NCBI GenBank assembly: GCA_007570785.1
Contig: ML664176.1
Location: 1,415,296 to 1,479,295 of the forward strand
Origin: Antilocapra americana
Lineage: Eukaryota > Chordata > Mammalia > Artiodactyla > Antilocapridae
Direction: 5' to 3'
DNA length: 64,000 nt
Part shown: positions 34,083 through 45,124 of the stretch, piece by piece
Position numbering within the stretch: the stretch's first letter is position 1
How the letters are laid out: each line of letters starts with the position of its first letter
The notes under the pieces: model-generated
Databases searched by the model: none
The model's input: the letters and a program-made list of their open reading frames with translations, nothing else
Told to the model about the DNA's origin: nothing
Program-made: the position numbers and the translations under genes

Positions 34083-34120
34083 ATATATATGTTATATATA
34101 TAACTATATAACATATATAT
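34083..34120. repeat. TA-rich perfect inverted repeat
   Basis: Arms ATATATATGTTATAT (34083-34097) and ATATAACATATATAT (34106-34120) are exact reverse complements around an 8-nt loop. It could extrude as a cruciform. Confidence 0.95.
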
Positions 34121-35265
34121 ATAGTTTTAATTTCTCCATTGACTCTGCAGATTGACTTATTTATAATTTTGAAGATGACAATATGGAGTCCCACCAATAT
34201 TAAGTAACTTGTTCTGAGTTACCCAGTTAGGGCCTAGTAGATGGAGAGAAATGTGAAACCCAAACAAATATTAGGCCTCAGGTCTTCTCAGTTTAGGATA
34301 CCTGGTTTCAAGCCCTGTTTGGACCACTAACTCATCTTTGTACCCAGGTCTTGCATCTATCACAAAGGGGTTCAGCTTCTTTACCTCTGAGGCCTCTTCT
34401 GCTTCCTGTTATTTTTAGTGAAGTTTTAAGAAGGCCTTGGGCTACTTTTAAACAGCCTGGCATTCTACCTCACCTCCCCATAGTCAATGAAATCCAACTT
34501 GAAATCCAAGAATAGCTAAACCTCTACTTCAGTCCCAAGAGCCATTTCATTTACTGAAATCCTTACCACACTACCATCCAATTACTATGTAAAACACCTT
34601 GGGATACCATTAATACAAAAGGTTATATATTCTAAAACCCAAATGTCATTTTGTATTAGACATTTTCTTAAGGGCTACTTATCTCAGGATGAATTCCAAG
34701 AATGAGTGCTTAATAATTATTTTGCATTTAAACAACCTACTTATGAATTCCAGGGATACATTGTGTCACAGTACGGCTTCTGCAGGATACAGCAATTATT
34801 ATAAACGCTGGTGGATTAACTGCCACAGTATTGCAGCCTGACAAAATGACACATCTGTATTAGATCACTGGTAGGTCATCAGGCAAAATCCTTCCTCTCC
34901 CTGCTTATCCGCAACCCCCAGAAAAGAGGGTGGTATGTCAAGTTTCTCAATCTAGTGAGAAATAATATAAAAACCACAAGGACCTACATATATATATATA
35001 GAACCCATAACATTGGTGCTGATAACCGACATTTTATCATTTGGTGAATTGCAATGCAAACACATCCCTCTTCAAAGGTGCTGGGAAGATAATTTTTAGA
35101 AATCAAGGTATTTTTACAAAGACTCCTGAATGTGACTTAAAAGCCACTCAGTCACAGACATTTTAAGTTTAGCTCTATTTAGTTTATAAAGTTTGTCCTC
35201 AAAAGAAAGGGTCATAAGTTGGGAAAGAAGAGATCAAAATGTGTGGATTTGTTCCTGTCTGCACA
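34121..35265. other. Unassigned sequence
   Basis: No gene recognised. A MIR-like patch may sit at 34260-34400 (GTTTCAAGCCCTGTTTGG, CTTTACCTCTGAGGCC). 34740-34890 is repeat-free and evenly mixed in composition; it could be a conserved element. A short TA run lies at 34988-35000. Confidence 0.35.
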
Positions 35266-35274
35266 TGTGTAAGT

Positions 35275-35315
<41 letters not shown>

Positions 35316-35343
35316 TGAGTGTGAGAGAATATGTGTGTGTGTA
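35266..35343 (+). repeat. (GT)n microsatellite
   Basis: About 19 uninterrupted GT units in the core (35281-35320) with imperfect GT-rich flanks. Confidence 0.97.
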
Positions 35344-36273
35344 GGGCTGGGGTGGGAAGAAAAAGTTCAGTTAACCTCTTCTGCACTCAAATAGCCAAGC
35401 TCCACACAGCTTTAGTAAGTAACCACTTGGTGATAAACATTTAACAGGCTCATTAAATCATAATTTAAAAGATTGTTTTTTGTCCCAAACAAATAAAACT
35501 CTGTTAAACTCTAATAAGAATCTTTGGAACAGCTGTTTTGTGCTACAGAATGTGTAATGACCTTATAATTGTATTAGATGTGGCATGGAAATGTTTATGT
35601 TTCTTTCCTAGTCTGAAATGTGCTAAATAACAGAGCCAAAGAAAAGGGATTCATTATGAATTCCAAGGGCTCAAGGGCCGTGTTTCCGGAGATGAGAGGG
35701 TCCTTAATCAAACTGCAGTGTGGATGCCATGCTGCGTTGGACAAGACTGAGGCAGGCAAATTGGTTTCCATCCAGCTGGAGTTCCTTCTTTGCCTTCCAT
35801 GGCACTCTGCCCTTCACCTCAAACATTTCAGCACCTGCCTGAACCCTCGGACCTTGGGAAAACCTGCCCTGTTATGACAGATTCTTGGGTTGCAAGTGGC
35901 TGAAAATTCCAGGGCCAAGCCCCTATCTCCACTCTCAACACAATGCTTGAATTTCCTCTATCAGGGGACTTGCATGATTGCTGTTTTTGCTCCAGATCTG
36001 CTCACCAAAGCTCACCCTCCAGATGCAGGCACTGATCTGTACGAATTCAAGACACTGGCTTCCTGGCCTTCTGATTCTCGTTGGGTTTGGCTAATGGGAA
36101 CCGTGCAGTAAGAAGGGCCTAATTTGGTAAGTATATCCCTGGTTCCTTCCCTTGGGGGTAACCATGGGTTACATCGTCTGTCTCTCTACCAAAGAGCTCA
36201 GCTCCTGTCCAGAGGCCTTGCCTTCAGAGGCCTCTGCCTGCAGGCTCTGATATTTGTTACCTTCCCTCATTCT
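35344..36273. other. Unassigned sequence
   Basis: No gene recognised. 35400-35640 is repeat-free with TTAAATCATAATTTAAAAG and ATAATTGTATTAG motifs. The open frames at 35620-36111 show no domain. Confidence 0.35.
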
Positions 36274-36498
36274 TTTGGGGCTTCCCAGGTGGTGCTAGTG
36301 GTAAAGAACCTGCCTGCCAATGTAGGAGACAAAAGAGATGCAGGTTCAATCACTGGCTTGGGAAAATCCCCTGGAGTGGGACATGGCAACCCACTCCAGT
36401 ATCCTTGCCTGGAGAATCCCATGAGCAGAGGCACCTGGCAGGCTACAGTCCACAGGGTAGCAAATAGTTGGACACAGCTGAAGCAATTAGTGCACATG
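36274..36498 (+). mobile_element. Bov-tA SINE with target duplication
   Basis: Full tRNA-like head (GGGGCTTCCCAGGTGGTGC, GGTAAAGAACCTGCCTGCC, GCAGGTTCAATCACTGG) and Bov-A body (CAACCCACTCCAGTATCC, GGAGAATCCCATGAGC). It ends in the CA tract. CTCATTCT at 36266-36273 and 36591-36598 brackets SINE plus CA tract, so the microsatellite grew from the SINE tail. Confidence 0.94.
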
Positions 36499-36536
36499 TG
36501 CACACATGCACACACACACCCATGCGCACACGCACG

Positions 36537-36588
<52 letters not shown>
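36499..36588 (+). repeat. (CA)n microsatellite at a SINE 3' tail
   Basis: CA repeats with CG interruptions (CACGCACGCACGCGCGCGC near 36530-36547), then about 20 uninterrupted CA units. Confidence 0.97.
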
Positions 36589-36592
<4 letters not shown>

Positions 36593-36598
36593 CATTCT

Positions 36599-38248
36599 CT
36601 CAAGCCTAGAACTGGTAACACATTTTAGCTCTTACTAGCCCTGGGATGCTTCTTACACTGATGTGCTGCTCAACCAGCTTTCCAAAAACTCGAATGAATT
36701 TATGGTGACGTGACTATTCCATCATTGCAAATGTCAAACCACCAACAGGAAGTTGGTCAGTGTGGACGGAGCTAGGAAGTAGCATGCACTGTTGGCAGCT
36801 GCCCAGAGCTGCTGGCCGCTACCACCTGCCCACACCTTGTAAATAACCTCTGTGTTCAGCTCTGCACTGATTACCCACTTTGTGTCAGATGCTTGCTCCC
36901 AGGAGTCTGACTGACACTGAAATAGTGGGTCTTCTAGTGGTGGGGAACCATTTCCAGAAATGCAGAGTTTCTCTTGGGCCAACTCCAACAGTTAGAAATT
37001 CTTCCACAAGTGTCAGGAGTATCCTCTTTCCTGGGTCCGCAACTCACACCCAGCCTGTTTCCAAAACACAGATGTTAAAGCTCATCTATCTCCCATTAGG
37101 GTTCCTTAAAGTAACCTAGGGTGTTGTGGGGAGGAGTCACACTGTCATTAAACCAGTGGTGGGAGAAGCCCATCCTAGAACAAGGGCAGCTGCCCAGAGT
37201 GCCCTCCCCCTAACCTGGGTCTTGGATGGTCCCTCTCAGCCAGTCACTGCTCCAGGGGGCTCCTTCCCAACAGCTTTCCCCCATCCTCTAGCCCCAGCAC
37301 TTGCTCCCTTCAGGACAAACTCCCTCCCTCAGCAGTTTTTCAGCTAATCTGCTTCTACCATTGAACCCAGTGGTTCACCAGGCAAAGCTTCATGTTCCGG
37401 GATGGCTCAGACAATAGGATAAGAAAAAACTGTATTTCCCTACAGTTTCCCTACAGCCTAGACTGCTGTTGCTCATAATAACTGCTAACATTTATTGAGC
37501 ACTCACCGTGTGTTAGGCACTAACTTCCCTACAACCTTGTATCAAGCAAGTCCCTGCCAGAAAACAGGTGGCCTGTTCAAAGGGTGAAGAGAGTTAAGTG
37601 AAAGAGCTATTTACTCTTGCAGATACGTCATCTGGATTAAGGGAACCACCTAAGAATGGCACGGAACCCACAGGCTACAGAAAATGGGCTTCATTACTGC
37701 TCATCACAACAATCGGAAAGGGCAAGGAAAGTAATGGCATATTTAGAATCTAGGGGTGAGGGCTGTGGCTATCAACTTCTGCAACCACTGCTCCAATCAG
37801 GACCTCACTAAGTGCGGGCAGAGTGGAAGGATCAGAAGGCAATACACACCCCTGACCCTTCTCTTCCCACTTTCTGTTGGCTGAACTCCAGCGGAACTCA
37901 GAGGGCCCTGAGCCGGGTGGTAGAGTCCATAAACTTCAGCCTCCTGGGTACGGAGCACAGCAGAGAAGGGTGGAAATGGATCTGAGGTGGAAGCTAAATA
38001 ACCAGTTCAACCCCGAATATTACTATTGTTCCCAGTAAACAGGAGAAGCATCCAGGACTTTAGAGGCAGAATCCATGCCTTCAATACCATGCTATGCTGA
38101 TTTCCAAAAGGTCACGGTAGAGGGAGAAAGTAAAGAAAATGCTTTTATTTCTTCCAGTTTAGCTTCCTTTTTCTCATCCAATCTCCCTGTGCTGATCTTG
38201 GGCTGCCTTCACTGGATGGACCTTTCTCCTCTGCATGAGGTCCCACAA
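36599..38248. other. Unassigned sequence, about 1.6 kb
   Basis: No gene recognised. A short reverse MIR-like patch lies at about 37478-37530 (AACATTTATTGAGCACTC, GTGTTAGGCACT). Open frames up to about 84 codons have no motif. Confidence 0.35.
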
Positions 38249-38259
38249 GCACCTCTCTT

Positions 38260-38401
38260 TTACTGAAACATAGTTGACTTACACTGTTGTGTTAATTTCT
38301 TCTGTACAGCAAAGTGACTCAGCTATATACATATATTATGTTTGCATATTCTTTTCCATTATGGTTTATCTCAGGATATTGAATAGAGTTATCTGCCCTA
38401 T
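38260..38401 (-). mobile_element. 5'-truncated L1 3' end with target duplication
   Basis: Reverse-strand L1 3' UTR: TTACTGAAACATAGTTGAC, ACTGTTGTGTTAATTTC, CTGTACAGCAAAGTGACTC, TTCCATTATGGTTTATCTC, GATATTGAATAGAG. GCACCTCTCTT at 38249-38259 and 38402-38412 is a perfect 11-bp target-site duplication. Confidence 0.94.
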
Positions 38402-38412
38402 GCACCTCTCTT

Positions 38413-39194
38413 AATAAGGCTAAAAGCAATCATCTAGAAGAAGTCCTCCATTTGTATATCCAGAGGTAGAAGATGGAATAGTTTTAGAGAAATCTTGGAG
38501 CCATGTCCCAAGAGGAAAAGGCTCTATATTGAAAATCCTTCTAATGTTAGTGAGATCAAATCATAAACTCTTCTTTAGATAGATTCTGTTTCTCAATGAA
38601 GAGAGCAAAAAACTACACATGCATTGGCTGTATTATTTTAACTTATTGAAACACCTTCCTAGAATGATAATTAAGCCCTCAGTTTTTATAAGGTCATTCA
38701 AAAAAATTTTCCTGAAATTTCTGTAGAGTCATCACAAGCAGTCTCTGCTGGGTTGTTTAGTATCCTTTATAGAGTAAAAAGGGGAGAAATTAGAATGTAG
38801 TGTAAGAGGTTGGTCTTTCCTGATGCATTCCTTCTTTGACAAGCTAGTGAGCACTATGAAAGGTCTTGTTTTCCGTTTTCGCCAAGCTATTTTGCTCATG
38901 GCTCCATTGCGGCAACCCACCTTACCCTAGGCTTTTGGTACTACTCTTGTTCCTTTACTCCTGTTTTTGCTACCCTGCAGTAAATGTGTCCTTTATTCTT
39001 TTTGTAAATAAGCTAGCAATAATAGTAATTAATTTTGTGTGTGGTAGGTCAACAAAGTGATTTGTCTTTTCTTTTTTTGATTCGTATGACAACGCTGTGG
39101 GGTTGCTGGATTACTACAATTGGAATGCTTTCAGATGAGAAGTGGACTAATCTGGCCCAAGTCACCACCTTGGAAGCAGTGGCCCTTTCAGAAA
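38413..39194. other. Unassigned sequence
   Basis: No gene or repeat recognised. Confidence 0.4.
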
Positions 39195-39329
39195 GCATAG
39201 CAGCATGATTTAAAGCTCTGGGGTCTGACTGACTGGTTAACAGCGAGCTCACTTGATCCCAAGCAGACGACTTACCTAAGCGTTCCCTACCTACCTAAGC
39301 TCCAGTTCTCATCTTCAAAGTGGAGGTGC
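39195..39329 (+). mobile_element. MIR SINE, left part
   Basis: GATTTAAAGCTCTGGGGTCTG, ACTTACCTAAGCGTTCCC, CTCCAGTTCTCATCTTCAAAG match MIR. It is interrupted by BovB and continues at 39453. Confidence 0.75.
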
Positions 39330-39452
39330 CACTCCGACTCAATGGACACGAGTTTGAGAGAACTCCAGAAGATGGTGAAGGACAGGAAAGCCTGGCGTGC
39401 TGCCATTCATGGGATCACAGTCAGACACGACTGAGCAACTGAACAACAACAT
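39330..39452 (+). mobile_element. Short BovB LINE 3' end
   Basis: ACTCAATGGACACGAGTTTG, GAACTCCAGAAGATGGTG, GCCTGGCGTGCTGCC, GACACGACTGAGCAACTG and terminal AACAAC. Only the last 120 bp of BovB are present. Confidence 0.93.
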
Positions 39453-39565
39453 CTCATACCTAATCCACTGAACTCACTGAAGGATGAAATGAGATCATCC
39501 ATACAAAGGATGGATAATACCTGACACTAGGTAGGAGCCCAATAAATGTTAATGATGACAATGAC
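39453..39565 (+). mobile_element. MIR SINE, right part
   Basis: After BovB the MIR resumes: GGATGAAATGAGATCATCC, AATACCTGACACTAGGTAGG and CCCAATAAATGTTAATG. Confidence 0.75.
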
Positions 39566-40269
39566 AATGACGAAGAGGAATATTTAAATTTATGCTGTCT
39601 TTGTTTTTCCAAGGCTAGCATGCTTTCTATCCTCGTGCTGCTTTTCACAGATTAAAAGTGCCATTCTACCGGCACTGCATTCAAAAATTTCTTTTCTTTT
39701 CCCAGCCCCCACATTGACTTGCAATCTAGCAGACACTTTAGTTACACAATGTAACTAGAAAAAGCCCTGGCCAGGAGTGGGTTTTTGTCAGGTACAAATG
39801 CACCAGAGAAATGGCCTGTGTTGGCACCTGGGGGAGGGGTTTGCCCCATGTCACTGCCTGAGACAGGAGCTTTCACCCTCCAGGGGACCATCCTCTCAAA
39901 TGGAGGCTATAAAGAAACAAATTATTTGGGCAGGTCACTTCCCTTTCTGGGTTGTTTCTTCAGCTATAAAGAAAGGGGGGGAGTGATGGTGAGAATGGAT
40001 TCCATGATTTCCAAGTGCCCCTCTGTGGCCTAAAAACCAACGGGTCTTCCCAGGATTGAAACACGCTTCTACCTCTGGCTTGCCTTAACACTCTCTGGAG
40101 CGTTCTACATGGGGCATAGTGTTATCCTGGAGAGATCAGAGAACACAAGGATTCACTTAGCAAATGAAAACCCATTGTCTATCACTGACTCCAGAGAGAG
40201 GGGAATTTTGAAGAAATGAGGCACGTATCTGCGAAGGCTGAGGTAGGAGAGTGGATGACACTCTCTCTC
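39566..40269. other. Unassigned sequence
   Basis: No gene or repeat recognised. A (CT)7 run lies at 40260-40274. Confidence 0.4.
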
Positions 40270-40480
40270 TCTAAACAATGATAACAGCATATCATGTTAC
40301 ATTTTACAAAACATTGCCTTGTGCAATGTCTCTCATTCTCAGGACAAACTATTAGAAGTAGACGTTACTATAATCCTCAGTTTTCAAAGAGGTTACGTGA
40401 ATTGCCAGAGAACACAGAGAGAATGGTCTGCCAAGGTAGGCCTTGAATTTAGAGCTCAGAAGCCAGGAGATACTGCCATT
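40270..40480 (-). mobile_element. MIR SINE
   Basis: Reverse-strand MIR: TTTACAAAACATTGCCTTG, TCTCATTCTCAGGACAAAC, TAATCCTCAGTTTTCAAAGAGG, GAATTGCCAGAGAACACAG, CTTGAATTTAGAGCTCAG. Confidence 0.7.
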
Positions 40481-40951
40481 TCACCACACTTTCTGCTTCT
40501 CTGTGGCTCAGTCTGGAGTTGTGCTTTCCTGAGTCATATGTACATATTATATATACAGTTCTGAAAGATGCACAGACCCTATTTTTTCCAGTCTATAGAC
40601 ACAGCAAAACAAAACATAGCCCTGCCCAAAGAGAGATAACTGCTGAGGTGGCCTGGAGGCAAGGTGATGCTGGAACAAGATGGTTACGTTTATTTTTAAC
40701 ATTGTTGCCTTGACTTTCAAAGTGTAATCACACCCACACATTTCCCACCCATGGGATCCCATCAGTTCCTCAGAGATTTGGGGTTGGTTGTATCTCATTT
40801 TACAACTGAGGGACCGGATTTTGTTCTGCAGGGTTTGCTCACGTAGGCCCCTGGAGCTGTCAAGGGGCCTATCACATCCCCAGCCGCGAGTCAAAGACCC
40901 ATCAGGCCTGAAGTGCCGTGTGGGCTCTCTGAAAGGCACTGCAGTGCAGAT
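40481..40951. other. Unassigned sequence
   Basis: No gene recognised. The overlapping frames on both strands (up to 135 codons, minus) show no domain. Confidence 0.4.
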
Positions 40952-41122
40952 CAATGGTCCTCAACCCTGAGTGAGTAACAGAATCATCTGGAAGGCCTAT
41001 TAAAGCACAGATGCCGGGCCCCATCCCCAGAGTGTCTGCTTCAGTAGGTCTGGAGTGGGACCTGCGGTTTCCATTCCTAACAAGTTCCAGAGTGATTTGT
41101 GCTGCTGGTGCAGAGCACACGT
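40952..41122 (+). mobile_element. MER5A hAT-Charlie MITE
   Basis: CAATGGTCCTCAACCCTGAG, AGAATCATCTGGAAGGCC, TCAGTAGGTCTGGAGTGG, TTTCCATTCCTAACAAGTTCC, TGTGCTGCTGGTGCAGAG. Confidence 0.85.
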
Positions 41123-41204
41123 GACAACAGTTCGCACAGAAATGAAGCAAGCGAGCTTCAGCACCACTAAGACTGAGGTGCAACTTGGCTTCAGCTTCTT
41201 GGGC

Positions 41205-41300
41205 AAATGTTTAGACCTCCTGCAGGTTCAACTTCCTCACTTCCAAATGGTGATCATAATATCTATTCCACAGAGTTGCAAAAATGTTAAAGGTGAAGGT
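41205..41300 (+). mobile_element. MIR SINE 3' fragment
   Basis: TTCAACTTCCTCACTTCCAAATGG, then ATCATAATATCTATTCCACAG. Short and diverged. Confidence 0.5.
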
Positions 41301-42689
41301 GTGTGCAGAAGCCAAAAGGCTGTTACCCTAATCATTGGCTCCTGCATTCCTTCAACTGGCCGAGCTCAGCTCATTTTCTACATGACCTTGACCCCCAATA
41401 ATAACTCACTTGTGGGAAAGCAACAGTTAAGCATCTAGTGTCATTGTAGAGGACACCGGAAAGGAAGCTACATCACAATACTCAACCAACACTGCAAACT
41501 CCCTCTTTGAACATGGCTGTTCTCCCGACACTTTCCTTGGCCTCTTGGCCATGTCTTTACATCCCTGACATGGGAATCGTGCAGCTCCCAAGTGTCACTG
41601 GATGTCTTCTCTCAGTTGTTCTCAACTTGAACTTCTCTCGAGGGTAAGGAGTTAGCCTTTGCCCTCCCACGTGGATGCCCAGACTCATCATGACATTTGT
41701 AAACCAAGGGCTTCCAGTTTGGAGCGCACTCTTTACTGAAGGCAGGACCTGGCCATCTTTTGTCACTTGGTCCTGCTTTTGTCCTCTTGGCCCTCATCAT
41801 AAGCAGATTATTAGGGCTCCCCCTCCTTCACATCTCATTCACTGGCTGCCTTCCAACCAAGAGAATGTCTTTCCTGTCTCTGTAAGCCATTATATGACTA
41901 TCCTCTCAAGGCAGCAGTGGTTGATGGAAGAGACAAAAAAAAAAAAAAATCAGGTGGTACTCAGACCTCCTCAGACTCAGGCACAGCCTCCTTCATCTTC
42001 TCTAAGGAGTCTGATAGCACTTGCTTCTGAGAGCTTGAAAGAATTCTTCTGGATTTGATAGCTCACAGGTGAGGAGTGGTCCTCACTCTCCTTGATGGCA
42101 CCTCCGGTCACATGTCAGCAGGAGGTCTGAGAGTAAGAGCAAGCAGGGTGGCTTTAGGGGACATCATTGACCCATGGCTTTCCCACACTCCCTCACCTGC
42201 AGAGTCACAACCCACGCTGGGCTTCCAACTCCTGAGTCAGGATGACACCTGGCCTCCTTTATCTAGAGCCTCTCCTCTTTAAGGAACATGAGATCTCCTG
42301 TCTGCCAAGATTTTTTTCTCCCCTTAGAATACCTCACTTTTCCATCTCCTCCCCAATTTCTGACATGAAACCCTGGTTCCAATACACTTGATCTTATCCT
42401 CAAGGGCTATAATTATCACCTCCATTTTCCTCTGTAACTTAAAATTAGCTTCATTAGAAACAAGACCTTGGGAATTTCCAGTCCCCATCTCATTGGCATG
42501 TGAGATAAGACTTTCTCCCATTATGTTTGTCATAAACAGCTCTCCTTCTAACTTTTCCACCAAGCCTCATTTTCCAAACCACATTTAAAATCTTCATGTC
42601 TCTTAGTTTGCCGCCACTGTCCCTTGAATCTCAAGGTGCAGGCAAAAGCCATTTTTCCATGTGTGTTCATTAGCAGCCAAGGTTAGGAG
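41301..42689. other. Unassigned sequence, about 1.4 kb
   Basis: No gene recognised. 42180-42600 contains L2-like wording (TCATCTCATTGGC, TTTCCACCAAGCCTC), too weak to call. An A13 run is at 41937-41949. Confidence 0.35.
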
Positions 42690-42905
42690 AGTCTCCACAC
42701 ACTTGAGTACCGATATGATTGACAGCCATAGCAACTGAGGTAGTGTTTAGTTTTGAGGCCATAGTGAACGCCTAAGGTTGGATCTAATAAGCTTTTCATT
42801 AATCTCTTTTGATTGTACACCCATGCATCGCTTTGCCTCCCCTGCGGCCCCAGTTAATTATATTATTCTTGTTGTTAGAGGAACTTAGGATCTAAGTTTG
42901 GAAAA
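42690..42905. promoter_or_regulatory. Candidate conserved non-coding element
   Basis: Repeat-free sequence with AGCTTTTCATTAATCTC, TTTTGATTGTACACCC, ATGCATCGC and CCAGTTAATTATATTATTC, and CpGs at CATCGC, CTGCGGCC and GAACGCC. Suggestive texture only; no functional evidence. Confidence 0.15.
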
Positions 42906-42909
42906 CTCA

Positions 42910-43090
42910 TGAGTTCACATCTGACTTGCTGCTACCCAGTTTGTTCAAAAAGGCTGTTTAACCACTCAGAGTCTGTGTTCTTGTCAAAAAGGGATAAAAC
43001 AGGGCTCACGTTAACATCTGCTTCATCATGGATTGAGTGCATTAATGGATATGTGAGGTCTTTTGCAAATAGTCGGTACTTCCAACACGT
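42910..43090 (+). mobile_element. MIR SINE
   Basis: TTCACATCTGACTTGCTGC, ACCACTCAGAGTCTGTG, AAAAGGGATAAAACAGGG, TGGATATGTGAGGTC. Diverged MIR order. Confidence 0.55.
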
Positions 43091-43097
43091 TTTTCTT

Positions 43098-43220
43098 TTA
43101 AAAAATTTTTTTATTGGAGTATAATTACTTTACAATGTCCAAAATATACAAACACCTCATGTAGCTCAATATAAAAAAACTACCTAATCAAAAAATGGGC
43201 AGAATGAAAAGATGCGCAAC
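43098..43220. mobile_element. L1 remnant with inverted halves
   Basis: 43105-43137 (TTTTTATTGGAGTATAATTAC, then TTTACAATG) is the reversed 3' end of an L1. 43138-43215 (CAAAATATACAAACACCTC, TCAAAAAATGGGCAGAATG) is L1 ORF2 in forward orientation. The two are juxtaposed head-to-head, as in a 5'-inverted, internally deleted L1. Confidence 0.65.
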
Positions 43221-43637
43221 TTATGCTTTTCATATTTCAAGGTGTACCCAGCTATTCCTTCCATTCTAGATTTCCTCTCCAGCTGATACTAACTGAGAGT
43301 TTGGGCATGATGGATAGAGGAGGACACTCTTTTATCCATTTTTATTCCAAGTGACTGGGCATTCGTGCTTCCATGGAGGGAACTGCATCCAAGTTGTTGT
43401 CACGTTAATCACAGGCCAACTGGGAGTAGGCTATTTACACTTGTGTCACTTCCTCCAAGATTCGATTACTGTAATTGCCTATTGACTATGTGTTCTGCTG
43501 GCTTCCATACTAGCACCAGCTGTCAGGGCAGGGAGTTGTGGGCAGCATGGGTCATGGTAAAAGGGGAAGCTTCCAACACGTACACCAACCCAGTCTCTGT
43601 GCCTGTCCGTTCATCCACCCTAAGCCTTTGTTCAGTG
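43221..43637. other. Unassigned sequence
   Basis: No gene or repeat recognised apart from the left target duplication of the adjacent SINE (43625-43637). Confidence 0.4.
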
Positions 43638-43852
43638 CGTGTGCATGCATGCATGCTTAGTTGCTCAATCATGTTTGACTCTTTGCAACTCCACTGGAGC
43701 CCACCAGGCTCCTCTGTCCATGGAATTTCCAAGACAAGAATGCTGGAGTGGGTTGCCATTTCCTACTCCAAGGGATCTTTCTGACCCAGGGATAGAATCT
43801 GCATCTCCTGAATTGGCAGGCGAATTCTTTACCTCTGCGCCACCTGGGAAGC
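43638..43852 (-). mobile_element. Bov-tA SINE with target duplication
   Basis: A GCATGCATGCATGC tail, then TTAGTTGCTCAATCATG, CACCAGGCTCCTCTGTCC, GGAGTGGGTTGCCATTTCC and the reversed tRNA-like head ending CACCTGGGAAGC. CCTTTGTTCAGTG (43625-43637) and CCTTTGTTCACTG (43853-43865) are the target duplication. Confidence 0.95.
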
Positions 43853-43865
43853 CCTTTGTTCACTG

Positions 43866-44751
43866 TATTGATGCTCAGATCCTCCTTTTACCTCTTCTGG
43901 GTCTGTTATAATGTGTCCCTGGCCAAGAAGTTCTCTCTGGATTTTAACCATGGATTTTGTGGTCAAAATCAGCCCAATGCAATTACCCAAGGCTACACAA
44001 AGTCATGTTTAAGGATATTTATAGTTCATTTGGAATTGTTTGATGCATTTTTTTTTTTCAAATTTAAGCTTTCTGCTTATCTCATGTTGCTTAAATTGAT
44101 TTTTATAAATCATTTGGCATCTCTACTCATTTTTCCATTTTCTTTCATTAGTATTTTGGGGAGAGGGTGACAGTGGCGTGTGATTGTTTGCTTTTTCAGT
44201 CAACCAAGTCATGAGCCATATGACTTCATGCTCAGATGAGAGGTCAGGCACAAACTTCCATTTTATTCAATATAGAAATTGGTTTGAAAGAGGATCAGGG
44301 GATGCATTGAATTCCTGCTATTTCGGGTCTGAGCTCACTGCTCAACATTCCTGCTGACACCTCAGCCTAAACTTTACACAGGTTGTCCCTTAGCTCAGCT
44401 GTCTCCCAGAACTGAATTTAGCTTAAATCACTGCCATCTACTGCGATTGCCCCAGACAAATCTTTTCAGTCATCTAACTCTTAAATGAAAAGTGCTTCCT
44501 CACTACTCATTTGATGGAGGGTAATGAGGTGCTGTTTCTACAAGATTACTTACCTGATGAGACAGGAGGACTCGATTGAAAAGACACAGGCAGGACCCCA
44601 GAAGACTCTAGCTGAGCACTCCTGGAGGATTAGGCTAGCATTTTTGCAGAGCAGTCAACATTTTCTTCCTTCCTTTTTGCCCCAATAAATATGGTTCTTT
44701 GCCTTCATAAAATCATCTTCCAACTTTTTTCTCTCTCCTCAGTGCCTAGAT
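43866..44751. other. Unassigned sequence
   Basis: No gene recognised. T-rich around 44040-44160; the 104-codon frame there (43856-44170) has a hydrophobic end but no recognisable family. Confidence 0.4.
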
Positions 44752-44915
44752 TAGTGGTCCTCTAACTTTGGCATCCATCAGAGTCAACTGAAGGTCTTAT
44801 TAAGATAGATTCCTGACTCAAAGGTCTGGGTTGGAGGCTGATGATTTACATTTCTAACACTTTCCCAGGTAATGGTGATGCTGCTGGTCCAGACACCACA
44901 CTTGGAGAACCACTG
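44752..44915 (+). mobile_element. MER5A hAT-Charlie MITE with 8-bp target duplication
   Basis: The ends TAGTGGTCCTCTAAC and GGAGAACCACTG are the hAT-type terminal inverted repeats. Inside are TTACATTTCTAACAC and GATGCTGCTGGTCCAG. GCCTAGAT (44744-44751) and GCCTGGAG (44916-44923) agree at six of eight positions, consistent with an eroded 8-bp hAT duplication. Confidence 0.9.
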
Positions 44916-44923
44916 GCCTGGAG

Positions 44924-45124
44924 TGTATAAAGCCGGTGAACCATTGTGGCCCATTGTGTCCTCAGTCATTTTGCACTTCCCTACCATTCCAACCTTGCCC
45001 TCCACTGCTACTGCTCACTGCCACCTTTCTATTTCAGTGGATGCCTGATTCTGAAATCCCATATAACTGTTGAAAGCAGCAAGCTCTTCCCTACCTCCCT
45101 GCCTTTGCTGTTGTTGTTGACTTT
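44924..45124. other. Unassigned sequence
   Basis: Short gap; probably the upstream continuation of the L2 that follows, but not clearly so. Confidence 0.3.

Noticed and set aside
36124..36609. 161-codon plus-strand open frame
   Set aside because: More than half is Bov-tA SINE and (CA)n repeat, giving alternating Thr/His codons.
40547..40954. 135-codon minus-strand frame as a gene
   Set aside because: Overlaps another open frame on the opposite strand, has no recognisable motif and runs to the edge of a MER5A element.
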